Source of the DNA: Anaeramoeba flamelloides
Lineage: Eukaryota > Metamonada > Anaeramoebidae
Assembly: GCA_027625915.1 (NCBI GenBank)
Contig: JANTQA010000057.1
Coordinates: 10,850,001-10,914,000, forward strand
Length of the DNA stretch: 64,000 nt
Direction: 5' to 3'
In this document: positions 62,040 to 64,000 of the stretch, piece by piece
Position numbering within the stretch: the stretch's first letter is position 1
Layout of the letters: the number at the start of each line of letters is the position of its first letter
Position numbers and translations under genes: made by a program
The notes under the pieces: generated by a model
What the model saw: only the letters and a program-made list of their open reading frames with translations
What the model was told of the DNA's origin: nothing
The model's database searches: none

Positions 62040-63150
62040 TTACCTTTTTCTTTGAGAATTTTCAATACAATATATTATCACAAAAGGGCGGTAGTTCTCA
62101 ATAAATTCTACCTATACACCAAAAATTACCACCTTTCTTTTTGGTTAAGGCTCTTAAGATCCTTTATACAAAAAGATGAAAATTAATTTATATAATAAAA
62201 AATGTAGTTTTTTTGGTTCATTTTTTATTCTTTTATAGACATCCCCTTACCACAAAGAAGTAACAATGAGTAGTAATAAATTTATGGGAAAAATAATCAA
62301 TTTTTCTGCGTTATTCGTATTTTTGTATTAAAAGCTGACTTAAACGATAAACAAATTGAATTTTATACTTTTAGTATGTATTTCTCAGGAGTTGGTTAGT
62401 GATTTTTTAAAAGTAAATCAAAAAATAAAAACCAAAAACTACAAAATAACAGTTTTTTCAAAAAAAATTATTTATATTAATCTGCTTGGAAAAAGACTGG
62501 TCAGAATCTCAATAAAATTAAATGAGAACATTTATGGTTTGTTTGAAGAATTGTTTTATAAATGATCCTCCTTCAATTTTAATAATCTTATTTACAATTA
62601 TTTGGGTTTACAAAATATTCTTGGAAAGAAATGTTTTGAAATAGGATTTTCAAATTTCAAAAAATCTTACTGGAAAAAAAAATATTTGATAATTTTTGTT
62701 GACTTTGTCACTATTTAATTATTTCTAATTATGATTGAATAATAATAACATAAAACATCGTTGTTTGAAAGTATAGTTGTTCAATTAAAGATTTACACTC
62801 TTGAAAAATCCCTTATATAAATAAAAAGTTCTGTTATTCGGTACAATAAGACCTCTAGATTACATTAAAGTAACAAATAAACTGATAATAAACATAGAGT
62901 AACCATGTTATTCATTTTTTAAAGTTCAAGAATTAAAAAAAAGAGATTAGATACATCAAAGAATCATTTAAGAATTTTCAATAAAAAAGTGAAAAAAAAA
63001 AAATTGACATATTGGTGTAACAAAAAAAACAAATTTATTAAAAATTGAGAAAATTAGAAAAAAATTTCAACAAAAATCCGATTCCGAATATACAAATTGC
63101 TTAAAAAATCAAAAATTTTACCCTCAAAATGGATTTTACATAAGGTATAA
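62040..63150. other. AT-rich intergenic DNA
   Basis: No gene recognised; a 69-codon open frame at 62356-62565 lacks an ATG and any motif. Confidence 0.4.
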
Positions 63151-63353
63151 TACAGTCAGTTTCGCTTTTAAGGCACAAACTTTCAACGAAATTTTAGGCA
63201 AAAAAAAAATCTCAAATTTAAGGCACAAAATTCAAATTCTAGTGAAATAAAATGTGTAAATATTAAAATTCTGAATTTTGTGCCATAATTTGAGATTTTT
63301 TTTTGCCTAAAATTTCGTTGAAAGTTTGTGCCTTAAAAATGAAACTGACTGTA
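63151..63353. mobile_element. 200-bp palindromic TA-flanked MITE, copy 7
   Basis: TA-CAGTCAGTTTCGCTTTTA ... ATGAAACTGACTG-TA, good inverted arms with an AT-rich centre. Confidence 0.9.
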
Positions 63354-64000
63354 TTAGATAGTTAATTCTATTTTCTTTGGGAATAAGGAAAAAAAATAAA
63401 TAAATCATGGTTTTTATTTGATAAACAGGCTTTAAATACTGAAAGTGTTTAATTTTTATGATAAATTATAAAATAATATTATTTTTATCGAAATTTTACC
63501 CCCCAAGAGATTACATTAAAGTTCCATCTCGTATTCATCTAAGTGAAGTGATTTTTTTTGTATTTGGAATTAAATTTAGGGTACTGGATTAATAAAAAAA
63601 TCTCTTTTTTAATTTTGATTAATTGATTGTATTTTTTTTATAACAAATAAATTTTGACCATTTCTTTAAAAGAAAAAATAAATAATAATAATTGTAAAAC
63701 AAATAGCAGATTAAAAAAAAGTGGGTTTTTTTCATCTGATAGAAGAAAGTTTAAAATTTATCAAAAAAAATTAAATACTGTTATTGAATATAAAAAATAA
63801 CTTACTATGAAAAATATGTATGTTTTTAACCTAAAATAATCCTAAAAAATCCTTAATTTTCCTTTATTCTTCCAAATTCCAAAAATCCCTAAGAAAGAGG
63901 AAATTAAAAATTGAGAAGTTACTGGTTCCATTTTAAAACTAATCTATTTTTACAAAGTATTTAAACAGATAATATTTATTGAGGAACAAAAAAATATTAA
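63354..64000. other. AT-rich DNA to window end
   Basis: No gene recognised. A short A/T motif near 63830-63895 (AAATCCTTAATTTTCC, TTATTCTTCCAAATTCC) recalls the internal blocks of the 2205 foldback, weakly. Confidence 0.35.

Overview
This is a very AT-rich, gene-poor stretch of a eukaryotic nuclear genome. Support for that: eight recognisable protein genes, five of them with GT-AG spliceosomal introns, two eukaryotic-type tRNA-Ala genes with internal A and B boxes, and standard stop codons. Intergenic DNA is nearly all A/T homopolymer runs and decayed repeats, while exons stand out by higher GC and codon structure. The gene set (14-3-3, organellar-type Na+/H+ exchanger, RGS-DUF547 fusion, classical tyrosine phosphatase, protein C10) suggests a free-living amoeboid or flagellate protist. 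An Anaeramoeba-like or amoebozoan genome would fit, but that assignment is inference, not something the sequence proves.

Layout. 0-2 kb: a UBA-domain coiled-coil protein gene (+), then a 200-bp palindromic TA-flanked MITE. 2-17 kb: no protein gene recognised; it holds a 1.6-kb foldback repeat, two tRNA-Ala(AGC) genes in a 260-bp direct duplication, a smaller foldback, and two 0.7-kb TA-flanked elements side by side. 17-20 kb: a single-exon gene (-) for a 1050-residue RGS-DUF547 protein. 25-34 kb: a 2-kb inverted duplication whose arms each carry a complete four-exon 14-3-3 gene, arranged head to head around a gene-free 4.6-kb spacer. 36.7-38 kb: a four-exon two-RRM protein (-). 41.5-48.8 kb: an NHE6/7/9-type exchanger (-) whose first exon, ending in the family motif HETG, lies 5.6 kb from the rest of the gene. 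53.9-54.4 kb: a two-exon protein C10 homologue (-). 60.4-61.4 kb: a classical protein tyrosine phosphatase (-). Gaps are filled by at least four moderately old repeat families (called A, B, C and D here), some nested in each other, plus seven copies of the 200-bp MITE.

Functionally the genes are unlinked housekeeping and signalling genes: phosphoserine readers (14-3-3), a phosphotyrosine phosphatase, a G-protein regulator, an RNA-binding protein, an endosomal ion exchanger and a ubiquitin-binding protein. There is no operon logic. I found no convincing new multi-gene system. The most unusual signals are the inverted 14-3-3 pair with its odd T-rich/A-rich introns, the giant repeat-filled exchanger intron beside otherwise short introns, the RGS-DUF547 fusion and the palindromic MITE family. 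Repeat boundaries were found by eye and are approximate.
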